DNA from: CAXXHQ01 sp963665265
GTDB taxonomy: Bacteria > Planctomycetota > Planctomycetia > Pirellulales > Thermoguttaceae
Length of the DNA stretch: 64,000 nt
Direction: 5' to 3'
Assembly (NCBI GenBank): GCA_963665265.2
Contig: OY762224.2
Span: forward strand, 1,736,001 to 1,800,000
Below the pieces are notes generated by a model. The model was not told the origin of the DNA and made no database searches. It saw only the letters and a list, made by a program, of their open reading frames with translations. The translations under genes were made by a program, and so were the position numbers. Positions 35,050-44,049 of this stretch are shown one piece after another. The stretch's first letter is position 1. Each line of letters starts with the position of its first letter.

Positions 35050-37785
35050 CTAATCGTCACGCCATTGCCAGGAAACTAGGCCTGGAGTAATCCAACTCGA
35101 GTCCAACATACACCTCACATATTCATAATTCTTTTGAATAGTAATTGATGTCGGATGCATCTTGCCGAGAGTTTTGCACATAACATCTAGAGCATGGCGT
35201 AATAGAGGTTCTGCTTCTTTATAATTGTGTTGATAGATAAAACAACCAGCTAGGTTATTTTGACTCCATGCAAAATCAGGGTGATTTTCCCCAAATAGAT
35301 TCCGTTGGATTTCGATTGCCCTTAGTAGCAGACTCTTTGCTTCCTCGTAACGCCCCTGCGACATGTAGAAATAGGCAAAGTTACAGAGGCTTACAGCTAA
35401 ATCAGGATGATTCTCCCCTAAGGCTTTATGTAGTATATCAATGGATTGTAAACACAGAGTTTCCACATCTTGAGTTCTTCCAAGAAAATAATATGTAACT
35501 GCCAAGCTATTCAACGCTAATGCAAATCTCGGATGCTTAGCTCCTAGTGCATGACGTTGAATTTCGACAACTCGCTCATAAATTGGTAGCGCTTTCTCGA
35601 AACGTTGTTGAGCGCAGTATAGGCTAGCCAAGTTGTTCAGGCTAGTAGCATAGCTAGGATGACCTTCACCCAACGTTAGTCTCTTAATATCGATCGCCTG
35701 CTTAAAGAGTGGCTCAGCCTCTTCGTAGCGTCCCATAGTCTTGTACAACTGTGCTAAATTATTTAGGCTCAAAGCGACGTAAGGCCCCGGCCTCGCCATC
35801 CTCTCTATTTCAAGAGCCTGTTTAAATAGTGGTTCTGCTTCTCTAAACCGGCCTATAGTTTGAAACAATCCGGCCAAGTTGTTCAAAACTTGCGCATAAT
35901 CAGGATGTGCTTCTCCCAGCGTCTGACGCCTGATTTCGAGGGCATGACGATAAAACAACTCCGCTACCACATATTGACTTCGGTCGCACTGATAGAGACC
36001 AGCCTTATTTAGCAGCGTACCGGCTTCGGCCGATTGAATTTTAAAAACTTCGATCCATTTCATGCAAGCGATCGTATGTGAAACAAGCCGTTCACACCTC
36101 GACCAATTACATATTTCCGGAAAAGGAAATGCAAGGTTGATCGCTTTTATCGCTCGTTCTGCCAAAGTTATCTGTCCCTCATCACCCAATTCCTCCTTCA
36201 CCACTTCTTGCACCAGCCGATGAACGTCATAAGATTTATCCTTGGCGTCAATGCCGATGAGCGAATATGTATGCAACGGTCTTAAAAGTTCGTTCACCGA
36301 CAAAGGATCGTCCGCCCGAATCGCTTCTGCGATACTAGGCCCTAGCTTCGCCGCTCCCGCTGTCAGTAACTCAAAGGGTATTCGGTCAGGATCGAACATG
36401 GCGCTCAGTCGCAACACGTCAGCCGAAGCCGCCGATTTTTCCGCAACCTGTTCAAAATTCATTAGCCATGTCGTGGCCACAGTTTTCGGATAATTTCCGG
36501 TGACAGGGCGTTCTCGTCTGAAAAGTTCAATTTTTCGAGTTCTAAAACTCGCTAGATATGCGGCAATTTCAACTTCATTTGCTACGATGTAAGCTGCCGC
36601 TTGCTCCAGCGCTAGCGGTAACCCGTCTAATTCTTCTGCCAAGTCTTTTGCTGCTTCTTGCTCTCCCTGCGAATACTCTCGCCGATCTATTCGGTTAAAC
36701 AAGAAATGCTTGGCGTCGTCTAATGGCAATTGCTCGATTTTAATTGGAGCGCCGACGCCGATTTCGTCCAACCGAGTTCGTCGGCTGGTAATGAGAATGT
36801 GTCCCGCCGGCGTCGTTCTGGGTAAGTATTTTTCCAAACAATCCGGCTCATCCGCATTGTCAAAAATCAACAACCATTTTCGATCTTTTGTATTTTCTAA
36901 CCAACATCGAACGGCGTCCAAAACGCTTTGGGCATCATTGCCGCCGCATCGGAGACGCAATCGCTCTGCAATTCTTAAATAACTATTCTGAAGGTCCAAA
37001 TCGCTCGCGGCATTGACCCAAAATATTGCGTCATACTCATCTTTGTGGGCGTATGCGTATTGGATAGCCAATTGCGTTTTGCCGATTCCGCCCAAGCCGC
37101 TTATTGCCTGGCTGATGCCAGCTTCACTGGACTTCTGAAGGCGGTTGCTCAGCTCTTTTAATTCGTTCTCCCTCCCAGTAAACCAATTGTTTTTTTGCGG
37201 ACATTCAAAAATGGGAAAGACGGGGACTTCTCTTGACGTCTCATTTATCCAATTCACGAGTAGATCGATTAATGCGACACGAGATAATTTCTGAGACTTA
37301 GCAGAGAGTATTTTGAGCTTCCCGACCAGAGCGTTGGCTAATATTTCGCGGTAAAGCGAAGTGCCCGACTGCATCGAGCGTTCCTCCATGAAAGAGGCTA
37401 GGCGATTAGCGGCTATCTCAATGAATCCGTCTAAATCAAGATTTTTCGGCGGCGGTATTTCGACTCCATCAACCTCCCCTAAGTCGATAACTCCTTGAGA
37501 ACACGGCCCAACGAGATGCAATTCAAATTTATTAGCTTCGGAGTGAGCTTCTTTTAACTCCTGAGCCCACTTTTTAGCTTCAGATTTTCCGATTTGATTT
37601 TCTGACGATTTTACTTGGACGGCCGTGGTCCCCCCGTCATATTCCCAAAGAATGTCAATCTTTTCGGATACGTGCTCCGGTTCCAACGTGACGCTGATCC
37701 AATCATGACCGGATTTGAGAGCGTCGAGCAACGCGACAAGAGTCTGAACTAAATAGCCTCGAATTGCAACCGATCCGCCGCTCAT
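35050..37785 (-). CDS. STAND ATPase with N-terminal PD-(D/E)XK-like domain and C-terminal TPRs
   Basis: A 911-residue protein with three parts. Residues about 1-100 look like a PD-(D/E)XK nuclease: Glu35/Glu37, then Asp44 in KIDILWE, then Gln57-Val-Lys59 in AVQVKSSE, the D-x(n)-QxK arrangement seen in Cap4/DUF4297-type DNases. Residues about 195-530 are an NB-ARC NTPase: P-loop GLGGIGKT (230-237), Walker B WLLIFDNAD (304-312), LITSRR sensor (331-336), GLPLAL (388-393) and an MHD-like YDVHRLV (519-525). Residues about 600-890 are seven or so kinesin-light-chain-type TPRs (HPDYAQVLNNLAGLF and relatives). This is the architecture of an NLR-like immune sensor. It is solitary, AT-richer than its neighbours and flanked by repeats. 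Antiphage defence is inference. Confidence 0.93.
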   Translation of the reverse strand: MSGGSVAIRGYLVQTLVALLDALKSGHDWISVTLEPEHVSEKIDILWEYDGGTTAVQVKSSENQIGKSEAKKWAQELKEAHSEANKFELHLVGPCSQGVIDLGEVDGVEIPPPKNLDLDGFIEIAANRLASFMEERSMQSGTSLYREILANALVGKLKILSAKSQKLSRVALIDLLVNWINETSREVPVFPIFECPQKNNWFTGRENELKELSNRLQKSSEAGISQAISGLGGIGKTQLAIQYAYAHKDEYDAIFWVNAASDLDLQNSYLRIAERLRLRCGGNDAQSVLDAVRCWLENTKDRKWLLIFDNADEPDCLEKYLPRTTPAGHILITSRRTRLDEIGVGAPIKIEQLPLDDAKHFLFNRIDRREYSQGEQEAAKDLAEELDGLPLALEQAAAYIVANEVEIAAYLASFRTRKIELFRRERPVTGNYPKTVATTWLMNFEQVAEKSAASADVLRLSAMFDPDRIPFELLTAGAAKLGPSIAEAIRADDPLSVNELLRPLHTYSLIGIDAKDKSYDVHRLVQEVVKEELGDEGQITLAERAIKAINLAFPFPEICNWSRCERLVSHTIACMKWIEVFKIQSAEAGTLLNKAGLYQCDRSQYVVAELFYRHALEIRRQTLGEAHPDYAQVLNNLAGLFQTIGRFREAEPLFKQALEIERMARPGPYVALSLNNLAQLYKTMGRYEEAEPLFKQAIDIKRLTLGEGHPSYATSLNNLASLYCAQQRFEKALPIYERVVEIQRHALGAKHPRFALALNSLAVTYYFLGRTQDVETLCLQSIDILHKALGENHPDLAVSLCNFAYFYMSQGRYEEAKSLLLRAIEIQRNLFGENHPDFAWSQNNLAGCFIYQHNYKEAEPLLRHALDVMCKTLGKMHPTSITIQKNYEYVRCMLDSSWITPGLVSWQWRDD

Positions 37786-37860
37786 CTGATTTCTGTCCCT
37801 GAGCCAAAAAGTTTAGTCCGCATCGTAAACGCGATTATACAGTAAACAGACGACGCTACC

Positions 37861-38020
37861 GCGCCCCTGTCCCCCATGCCCTTCGCCGCGTCTATTGGCG
37901 TTCATTCGCGGTTATTTCCCGCGCCCCCATCCCCTACGCCCAAATCCCTATGCCCTACATCGCATGCATTCGCGGTTTCGTCTGCCGCGCCTTTCATCCT
38001 TCATCCCTCTGCCTTCATCC
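37861..38020. repeat. CCCTA and TTCATCC low-complexity spacer repeats
   Basis: Units such as CCCCCATGCCC, CCCCTACGCCC and CCCTATGCCCTA (37861-37959), with GGCGTTCATTCGCGG and GCATGCATTCGCGG as an internal near-repeat, are followed by a TTCATCC run (37992-38020) that abuts the 475-bp repeat. Confidence 0.6.
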
Positions 38021-38491
38021 TTGTTTTTGTGCCACGTCTTCCGCTAACATGCTCCTCTGGATCGTCGCGCGGAAATGTGACCCGCTCTTTGGCGCTTCAA
38101 CTTTCCCGCTTTCGACGAAATACGCGCGAGCCGTAGCCCTAACTCCTTTACTCTCGGTCTGTAGGGAACGCCCTCCGTGGCGTTCCGAAAGTGAAAACTT
38201 ATTGCCCTACAACTACTTACGACTTGCAAATACAAAAAAATGCGAATTTCAACTGATTCCAAACTCAACCGTTTCCCATTCGTAACGAACTATTTGGCAA
38301 AGACTTACGACGCCGTTTCCGCTCGCCGTTCGCCGAGAATATGGACTCCCCTCCGTTGCGAGTTTTCCTATCCTCTTGCCAATTCAGCTCTTACGAAATC
38401 GAAAATTGAAGATGCGTCCATATTCTCCGCCGGCCGACTCAAAAAACCTCGTTTTCCACGGGAATATGCATGGTTTCGCAACAAAATCGCC
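38017..38491 (+). repeat. 475-bp dispersed repeat, copy A
   Basis: About 475 bases that recur inverted at 51362-51836 with most positions identical and the same length. Both strands contain open frames of 70-80 codons preserved between copies, but neither looks like a known protein. It includes a GTAGGGAACGCC...GGCGTTCC palindrome (38159-38187). No terminal inverted repeats or target-site duplication are obvious. Between 38492 and 38750 I see no gene. Confidence 0.9.
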
Positions 38492-38750
38492 CCGAAAAGC
38501 AAACGCGTGCGAATTACGTCGCATGGATTAGTTTCTCAAGCAAAAAACGAAACGCAAACAAGGAGAAAGAAAAATGTTCAAATAGAATTGGCCGCCCTCC
38601 CCGTTACGTCTCTGTCCGCAACGTCCTGATTTTTCTCGCTTTCTCGGTTAATAAATTCGTAAAACAAGGAGCGGGCTTTATTTATGTGCCGCAAATCGAG
38701 TATCTTACTGTTTCTTAGGGGTTAGTTTTGGCGGAAAGGATTTCGAAACT

Positions 38751-39536
38751 ATGCGACGATTTTTTTTGCGGATGACCTTTGTCTTGACGACTCTTGCCGC
38801 GGTCTTCCCTCTGCAATCCTTTGCCGAGGATTTTCGCATCGAGAACCGCGTCTTTTTTGATAAAGACGCCAACCCCACAAGCGAAAGCGTAACCGTCTTT
38901 CGCGACGGAATCGTTTACGACTTCCTCAAAAAGCCGGCCGAAGTGACGATCCTCGACAAGACCGCCGAGAAAGTCATCTTGCTCAATCAATCACATAAAA
39001 TTCGCACCGAAGTTTCCGGCAAGCAGCTTGACGCCGTATTGAGTCCGCTCAAAGAAGCCGCGGCGAAAAGTAAAGACCCGTTAATGAGTTTCTACGGCGA
39101 GCCCCTCTTCTCCGAAAGCTTCGATCCCGTTCGCAACGAGTTGACCTTGACCAGCCCGCTGGTCTCCTATCGCGTCGCTTGCGTCACCGCCGAGTCGTCG
39201 GCCGTCGCTTCGCAATTCCGCGATTTTTCCGATTGGTTGGCCAAAGTAAATACGCTTTTGGCCGCCGGAGCGAGGCTTCCCTACCCCCGCTTCAAACTAA
39301 ACGAGGCTTTGGAAAAACGTGAGATGGTTCCGAAAGAAGTCACCCTTACCCTCACCAATATTTCCAAGGGCAAGGAAAACGACAAAAAAAATCCGTTACA
39401 GATCACGCATCGCACGGAGCATGTTTTTGAGTACAAACTTACCGCCGAGGACGGCGAGCGACTTCGCAAAGCGAAAGAGCAGATGTCCTCCTTTAAGTTA
39501 GTTACTATTGACGAATTCCGAAAGAAAACGAAGTGA
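38751..39536 (+). CDS. Exported protein of unknown function
   Basis: A 261-residue protein with a clear signal peptide (MRRFFLRMTFVLTTLAAVFPLQSFA). The mature part is charged and soluble, with an N-terminal segment (RIENRVFFDKDANPTSESVTVF, DGIVYDFLKKPAEVTILD) that looks like a lipoprotein-carrier-type strand pattern, and a Lys-rich C-terminus. I know no named family. The DUF6807 gene follows after 4 bases, so the two are probably an operon. AAGGA precedes the start. Confidence 0.88.
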   Translation: MRRFFLRMTFVLTTLAAVFPLQSFAEDFRIENRVFFDKDANPTSESVTVFRDGIVYDFLKKPAEVTILDKTAEKVILLNQSHKIRTEVSGKQLDAVLSPLKEAAAKSKDPLMSFYGEPLFSESFDPVRNELTLTSPLVSYRVACVTAESSAVASQFRDFSDWLAKVNTLLAAGARLPYPRFKLNEALEKREMVPKEVTLTLTNISKGKENDKKNPLQITHRTEHVFEYKLTAEDGERLRKAKEQMSSFKLVTIDEFRKKTK

Positions 39537-39540
39537 CCCG

Positions 39541-40518
39541 ATGAAAACCGCGATTTCTCTTCTTTGCTCGTTCGCCGTTGTCCTTGCTACTTGTTCCGTA
39601 TTCGCCGAAACGACCGTCGAACGTAAGTCCGATCGCGCCGTCGTCAAAATCGACGGCAAGCCGTTTACCGAATACCTCGTGAAAAGCGGCGCCAAGCCGA
39701 TCCTCTGGCCGATTCTCGGTCCGGCCGAAAAACCGATGACTCGGCCGTATCCGATGATTGATTACGTGGCGAAATCGAAAGAAGATGAAAAGAAGTTCAA
39801 AGATCATCCCCATCATCGCTCGCTGTGGTTCATGCACGGCGACGTCAACGGCGTCGATTTCTGGCTCGAGGGAAAAGGCAAAGGAACGGTCGTGCATCGC
39901 GAATTCGTCGAAACGAAAAGCGGCGACGTCGGACTCATCGTTACCCGAAACGATTGGATCGCCCCCGACGGAAAAAAAGTTTGCGAGGATGAACGCAAAA
40001 TCACTTTGGGCGGCGATGCGAAAAAACGTTGGATCGATTACCAAATCACGTTAAAAGCCTCCGAAGGCCCCGTTCATTTCGGCGATACGAAAGAAGGAAC
40101 CTTCGCCCTCCGCGTGCCAGACTCCATGCGCGGCGATATTAAAAACGGCGGAAAGATTACGAATAGCGACGGACTCGTCAACGACGCCGCCTGGGGATTG
40201 CCCGCCGCCTGGGTCGATTACTTCGGCCCCGTCGACGGAGCGAACCAAGGCATCGCCATTCTTCAGCATCCTACGACCTTTCATTATCCAGAACCCTGGC
40301 ACGTCCGAACCTACGGCCTGTTCGCCGCCAACCCCTTCGGTTTAAAGGACTTCGCCAAAGAGAAAATGAAGAAGGGCTCGAAGGAGAAACTTCTCGACGG
40401 CTCCTACACCCTCCCCAAAGGAGAATCGATCGTCTTTCGTATGAAGTTCATTTTCCATGACGGCGACGACAAACAGGCCGACATCGTCGGCGAATTCGAA
40501 AAATATAAAAAAGAGTAA
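39541..40518 (+). CDS. Exported PmoA-like (DUF6807) protein
   Basis: A 325-residue protein with signal peptide (LLCSFAVVLATCSVFA). Motifs of the DUF6807 family, often labelled methane oxygenase PmoA in databases although unrelated to methane oxidation, are visible: KPILWPILGP near the start, HPHHRSLWFMHGDVNGVDFW, RVPDSMRG and AAWVDYFGPVDG. The histidine cluster HPHHRS suggests metal or sugar binding. Such proteins are abundant in planctomycetes and occur near polysaccharide-use genes. ATG 39541 is chosen since the signal peptide starts there. A hairpin lies 23 bases after the stop. Confidence 0.92.
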   Translation: MKTAISLLCSFAVVLATCSVFAETTVERKSDRAVVKIDGKPFTEYLVKSGAKPILWPILGPAEKPMTRPYPMIDYVAKSKEDEKKFKDHPHHRSLWFMHGDVNGVDFWLEGKGKGTVVHREFVETKSGDVGLIVTRNDWIAPDGKKVCEDERKITLGGDAKKRWIDYQITLKASEGPVHFGDTKEGTFALRVPDSMRGDIKNGGKITNSDGLVNDAAWGLPAAWVDYFGPVDGANQGIAILQHPTTFHYPEPWHVRTYGLFAANPFGLKDFAKEKMKKGSKEKLLDGSYTLPKGESIVFRMKFIFHDGDDKQADIVGEFEKYKKE

Positions 40519-40540
40519 CCGTCTGAAAGACTGTCTTTGT

Positions 40541-40562
40541 GGAACGCCCCTTTCGGCGTTCC
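40541..40562. repeat. GGAACGCC palindrome after the DUF6807 gene
   Basis: GGAACGCC-cctttc-GGCGTTCC, related to the cores at 38159 and 27234. No T run follows. The remainder of 40563-41131 holds no gene that I can support. Confidence 0.65.
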
Positions 40563-41131
40563 GCTCATGACCGACTTGTTCGTTCGCTCAAACCATATCC
40601 CCGCCATGTCCATAAATGGCGAATTTGGTTCGACTTCTCCGATTATTCCGTCCCAAGGCAACTTTAATCTTATCTTTTTGCCTCCCATTTTCCGATTCAT
40701 ACGGGCACGCGCATGTAATTATCCCGCGTACTCTTATGTTTTTTTTCACGCGCGGAATTTTGCTGTTTGGTCAAGATAGGAAGCCAAGATGGAAGCAAAT
40801 TTCCGCTATTATTTTGCCGATAGTTTTCATTGTCGGCAGACGTCCTGTGTATCCCAGTTTCACTAGAGCGCGTATCAGGCACGCTCATTGAGTCCTGCAC
40901 GCACGATGACCCGTTTCGAGGTCAAACCCATTTGCATACGTGGTTATTTTTTCCGCGCTTGCTTTGTCGAAACGAAATCGTTGACCCGGTATCACAGTAA
41001 TACGGTTGCTATTCAAAGCTGAGTTTTGTTGCCGCAAGCGAGTCTGTTTTTACTTAAGGTAACCGGACGAAAACCAAGCTTTTGAATTGGAACCCGTAAT
41101 AATCCATTCGGATAGGAGTTTGCAGCAAGAA

Positions 41132-41428
41132 ATGGTGACAAATATTCATCAGTTTGACTCCCTCGATAATCTTCGTGAATACGTGAACGCCACCCTCTGC
41201 GATCGAAACCAATTGAAACTAGGCGCCTTTCCCATGACCGAGCAGATTCTCAAGCGTTCGGGAAAGCCCTGCGGTATCTACTTTTGCCTTCATGGGCCGC
41301 GAGCAGTGCGATTCACGGCAATCTGGGAGACCGACTCGAACCAAGTCTTCTTTTACGGCCCGTGCGGCGAACGGGTCATGCGAACGCAGCTTAACGAAGC
41401 CCCCTGCCTCGATTCCGCAGCAGCGTAA
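41132..41428 (+). CDS. Small conserved hypothetical protein
   Basis: A 98-residue protein whose ending is distinctive: KPCGIYFCLHGPRAVRFTAIWE then QVFFYGPCGERVMRTQL. I recall similar short unassigned proteins in planctomycetes. It has no signal peptide or membrane segment. The frame is open from a TTG at 41087; the ATG at 41132 is preferred, with AGGAG about 13 bases upstream. It lies ahead of csrA, which has its own promoter. The function is unknown. Confidence 0.75.
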   Translation: MVTNIHQFDSLDNLREYVNATLCDRNQLKLGAFPMTEQILKRSGKPCGIYFCLHGPRAVRFTAIWETDSNQVFFYGPCGERVMRTQLNEAPCLDSAAA

Positions 41429-41517
41429 ATCGTCCTGTTCTCATAGCTTTTCCTTTTACGCCCGGAAGATCAGATCGACCAATGCGCAAGTATTGAAAAT
41501 TGAACGGAAAATTGAGG

Positions 41518-41546
41518 TTGACAAACGACCAGGACTTATGTATACA
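41518..41546 (+). promoter_or_regulatory. Near-consensus sigma-70 promoter of csrA
   Basis: TTGACA (41518-41523), a 17-base spacer and TATACA (41541-41546). It ends 33 bases before the csrA start. Confidence 0.85.
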
Positions 41547-41579
41547 TATATACAGTAATCAGGCGGCACGGAGGTTGTG

Positions 41580-41777
41580 ATGTTGGTGCTCTCTCGGCGT
41601 GAAAGCGAACGTATTCGCCTCGGCGAATCGATAGTATTAACCGTAGTGCGAGTTTCCGGCGATCGGGTTCGGATTGGCATTGAGGCGCCTGCCGACGTCG
41701 TCGTCTTGCGCGACGAGCTCCCGGCCCGCAAACAAACTACGGCCGACGAAACGGTTTTGCTTCCCGTCGCATCGTAA
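41580..41777 (+). CDS. csrA: Carbon storage regulator CsrA
   Basis: A 65-residue RNA-binding regulator that controls translation by binding GGA motifs around ribosome-binding sites. MLVLSRRESERIRLGE opens as in all CsrA proteins, and VRIGIEAPADVVVLRDEL carries the GxxAP and RxEL RNA-contact residues. ATG 41580 follows GGAGG by five bases; a GTG immediately before is in frame but not the family start. Its own GGAGG could be an autoregulatory target. It has a near-consensus promoter and a bidirectional terminator, so it is monocistronic. Confidence 0.96.
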   Translation: MLVLSRRESERIRLGESIVLTVVRVSGDRVRIGIEAPADVVVLRDELPARKQTTADETVLLPVAS

Positions 41778-41807
41778 CGCGTGAGTGCTGCGTTTTCAAG
41801 AAACGCC

Positions 41808-41849
41808 AAAAGCGCTCTGACGAGAGTTGATTTCGTCAAAGCGCTTTTT
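41808..41849. terminator. Bidirectional terminator between csrA and the convergent small gene
   Basis: AAAAGCGCT-c-TGACGA pairs with TCGTCA-a-AGCGCTTTT around a 9-base loop. T runs flank the hairpin on both strands, serving csrA on plus and 41893-42108 on minus. Confidence 0.88.
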
Positions 41850-41892
41850 ATATCGTTTGATGCTCAGCGAGAAAAATCGCTTGGCGTTGCGT

Positions 41893-42108
41893 TTAGCTGC
41901 GGGGACGGACCGCTCCGGTCAATCCGCTGTAGTCCGATCGGTCTTGCGGATGCCACAAGGGCTGGCCGCGAAGAACTCGATCCGCGAGAATGTCCAACTT
42001 CGCTTGCGAGCCGGCTGGCGCGTCGGTTGCGCCAAATTCGGAATTCGCCATCGGCGCAAAATCTTCGTCGTGGCCGCTTTCCAAAATCGCTTCAAAAACA
42101 TTCCGCAT
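41893..42108 (-). CDS. Small unknown protein with RGQPLWHPQDRSDY motif
   Basis: A 71-residue protein. The second half, KLDILADRVLRGQPLWHPQDRSDYSGL, has the look of short planctomycete proteins in which a helix is followed by LWHPxDRxDY; I recall the pattern but no function. AAGGGAG lies about ten bases before the ATG at 42108. It is convergent with csrA and shares its terminator. An overlapping 69-codon frame is a shadow. Confidence 0.65.
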   Translation of the reverse strand: MRNVFEAILESGHDEDFAPMANSEFGATDAPAGSQAKLDILADRVLRGQPLWHPQDRSDYSGLTGAVRPRS

Positions 42109-42583
42109 GGAAATAGCGCTCCCTTCAAAAAACTCGTACTAACTTTGCGTCCAGCTTTCGAACGCCCCTCGGCTTTCGCCGATCGCGGCCGGACATGATC
42201 CCGTCATAGCGCCATGGGTGTCGGACTGAGGCAGGCAAGTGTCGTCCGCTCTAAGGTGGGCGACGCTATGAATCTTAAACACTTCATTATTCACGAAAAA
42301 ATCACATTGTCAATATATTAGTCGAACAAATCGAAGATATTTCGTTGAGGTAAAATATGTCGTAAATGCCTATCCTGTAAGATGTTGGTGACTGTAATGA
42401 TTGCTTCGTTGGTGCCGACTCGCGCGTGATCGACCCCAGGGTTTTTAACCTTATTATAAGAAGTACGGTTCATCTGATAAATGGTTCGCCTTTTCGCCGA
42501 AATGGTTGCCTGAGAAGAAGCGGTTTGCTTCTTTGCATACAATTTGCCGTATTGTCATTCCCCCATATTCAGGAGCTAAAGCC
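42109..42583. other. Spacer with no supported gene
   Basis: No protein-like frame. An AT-rich patch with ATATTAG and AAAATATG lies about 42300-42360. A small hairpin AAGAAGC-ggttt-GCTTCTT occurs at 42515-42533, ahead of the VOC gene. Confidence 0.4.
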
Positions 42584-43024
42584 ATGTCTTCTCGCCCTCC
42601 CAAACCTGGAAATATGACCTGGATCGCGCCGATTCTCACGGTTCGTGACGCTGATATCGCGCTGGAATTCTATGAAAAGGCGTTCGGATTTGAAAAGTCG
42701 TTCGCTATGCCTGGTCCTAACGGGAAAACGATGCACGCTGAAATGCGGTGGAATGATTCCATGTTTATGCTTGGACCGGAATGCACGGAAAACCCTTGCA
42801 AGGCCCCTGTTACGTTAGGCGTTCGCCCGTCTCTTTCGCTCTACGTTTACTGCGACGACGTTGACGCAGCCTACCAAAGAGCTCTTGCCGCCGGGGCCGT
42901 TTCCGAGTCCGCCCCGCAAGATATGTTCTGGGGAGACCGTGTTTGTACTATTCTTGATCCCGAAGGTTACCTTTGGCATTTCGCTACCAACGTCAAAGAT
43001 TTTGTTCCCAACCCGGCTGAATAA
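42584..43024 (+). CDS. VOC-family protein (glyoxalase/PhnB-like)
   Basis: A 146-residue vicinal-oxygen-chelate protein. The repeats appear as WIAPILTVRDADIALEFYEKAFGFEKSF and LYVYCDDVDAAYQRALAAGA with the C-terminal DRVCTILDPEGYLWHFAT. It resembles PhnB/YdhR-type VOC proteins more than glyoxalase I, and the metal ligands are not fully conserved by eye. Substrate unknown. ATG 42584 follows CAGGAG; an upstream in-frame ATG at 42506 has no such site. A GTAGGG-type palindrome begins 4 bases after the stop. Confidence 0.9.
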   Translation: MSSRPPKPGNMTWIAPILTVRDADIALEFYEKAFGFEKSFAMPGPNGKTMHAEMRWNDSMFMLGPECTENPCKAPVTLGVRPSLSLYVYCDDVDAAYQRALAAGAVSESAPQDMFWGDRVCTILDPEGYLWHFATNVKDFVPNPAE

Positions 43025-43027
43025 GCC

Positions 43028-43052
43028 CATAGGGTGGGGCACCGCCCCGCCG
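43028..43052. repeat. TAGGG palindrome after the VOC gene
   Basis: CATAGGGTGGGGC-acc-GCCCCGCC, the same design as the GTAGGG palindromes, with a different self-complementary core. Confidence 0.65.
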
Positions 43053-43191
43053 TGATTTCCAACGGATTCGGTACAATTGATGAAGTATTTGCTCAATGGT
43101 TTCTTTCGCCTGCCAGAAATATACGAGGCGCCCCCTGCAAGCTCCCTAGCAGCTTCCTTACAATAGAGCATTCCTCACAGAGAGAACGTCT

Positions 43192-44049
43192 ATGTGCGCA
43201 ATGCTCAAACCAATCAAAACCGTTGCCATTATTGGCGTTGGGTTAATTGGAGGGTCCGTCGGACTCGCTCTCCGCGCACGTAATATGGCGGAACGTGTGA
43301 TTGGCGTCGGTCGGCGCCAAGAAAGTCTTCGCATTGCCCGACGCGTCGGCGCCGTCCATAACACGACCGTCGACATTGACAAAGGGGTTGCCGAAGCGGA
43401 CTTCGTCATTGTTTGCACCCCCGTCGGCCGAATCGTCGACGACGTTCTTGCCGTGGCCAAAAACTGTCCCGAGGGAACGCTCATAACCGATGCCGGCAGC
43501 ACGAAACAAAAACTCGTCGAGGCCTTGGACAAAGAGCTTCCACGCGGCTGTCGCTTTGTAGGAAGTCATCCGTTGGCCGGCAGCGAAAAAGCTGGTGCCG
43601 CTCATGCCCAGGCCGACTTGTTCGAGGGCCGCGTTACCGTTATTACGCCGACCGTGAATTCCCGCGCCGAAGATTTCGACTTCGTCGAGAAATTCTGGGA
43701 AGCGCTTGGTTCGGTGACGATTCGGCTCTCGCCCGACGAGCATGATCGCGCCTTGGCCATGACCAGCCATTTACCGCACCTCGCCGCCTCGGCTTTGGCC
43801 GCCGTTCTCCCTGAACGATTCTTTCGTCTCTCGGGCACAGGTTTGCTCGATACCACTCGAATCGCCGCCGGCGATCCCGAATTGTGGGTGCAAATCTTCC
43901 TCGAAAACAAGGATAATTTATTAGCGTCGCTCGAGCAGTTCGGTTCGACGCTTTCGGCGTTTCATACTGCGCTCCGCGCCAGCGACCAAACAGAAATATT
44001 TCGATTACTAACCCTAGCCAAGAAAAACCGCGATGCTTTGGGAAGTTGA
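43192..44049 (+). CDS. tyrA: Prephenate/arogenate dehydrogenase
   Basis: A 285-residue TyrA, which oxidatively decarboxylates prephenate (or arogenate) in tyrosine synthesis. The Rossmann start VAIIGVGLIGGSVGLALR has Gly15-x-Gly17-x-x-Gly20. Other motifs are VIVCTPVGRI, ITDAGSTKQKLVEAL, FVGSHPLAGSEKAG (catalytic His) and MTSHLPHLAASALA. There is no chorismate-mutase or ACT domain. The end overlaps the purL start by 17 bases in another frame, so the two genes are co-transcribed. Confidence 0.96.
   Translation: MCAMLKPIKTVAIIGVGLIGGSVGLALRARNMAERVIGVGRRQESLRIARRVGAVHNTTVDIDKGVAEADFVIVCTPVGRIVDDVLAVAKNCPEGTLITDAGSTKQKLVEALDKELPRGCRFVGSHPLAGSEKAGAAHAQADLFEGRVTVITPTVNSRAEDFDFVEKFWEALGSVTIRLSPDEHDRALAMTSHLPHLAASALAAVLPERFFRLSGTGLLDTTRIAAGDPELWVQIFLENKDNLLASLEQFGSTLSAFHTALRASDQTEIFRLLTLAKKNRDALGS

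Noticed and set aside
39541..40518. Methane monooxygenase subunit
   Set aside because: The PmoA label attached to this family is misleading; the protein is exported and soluble with DUF6807 motifs.
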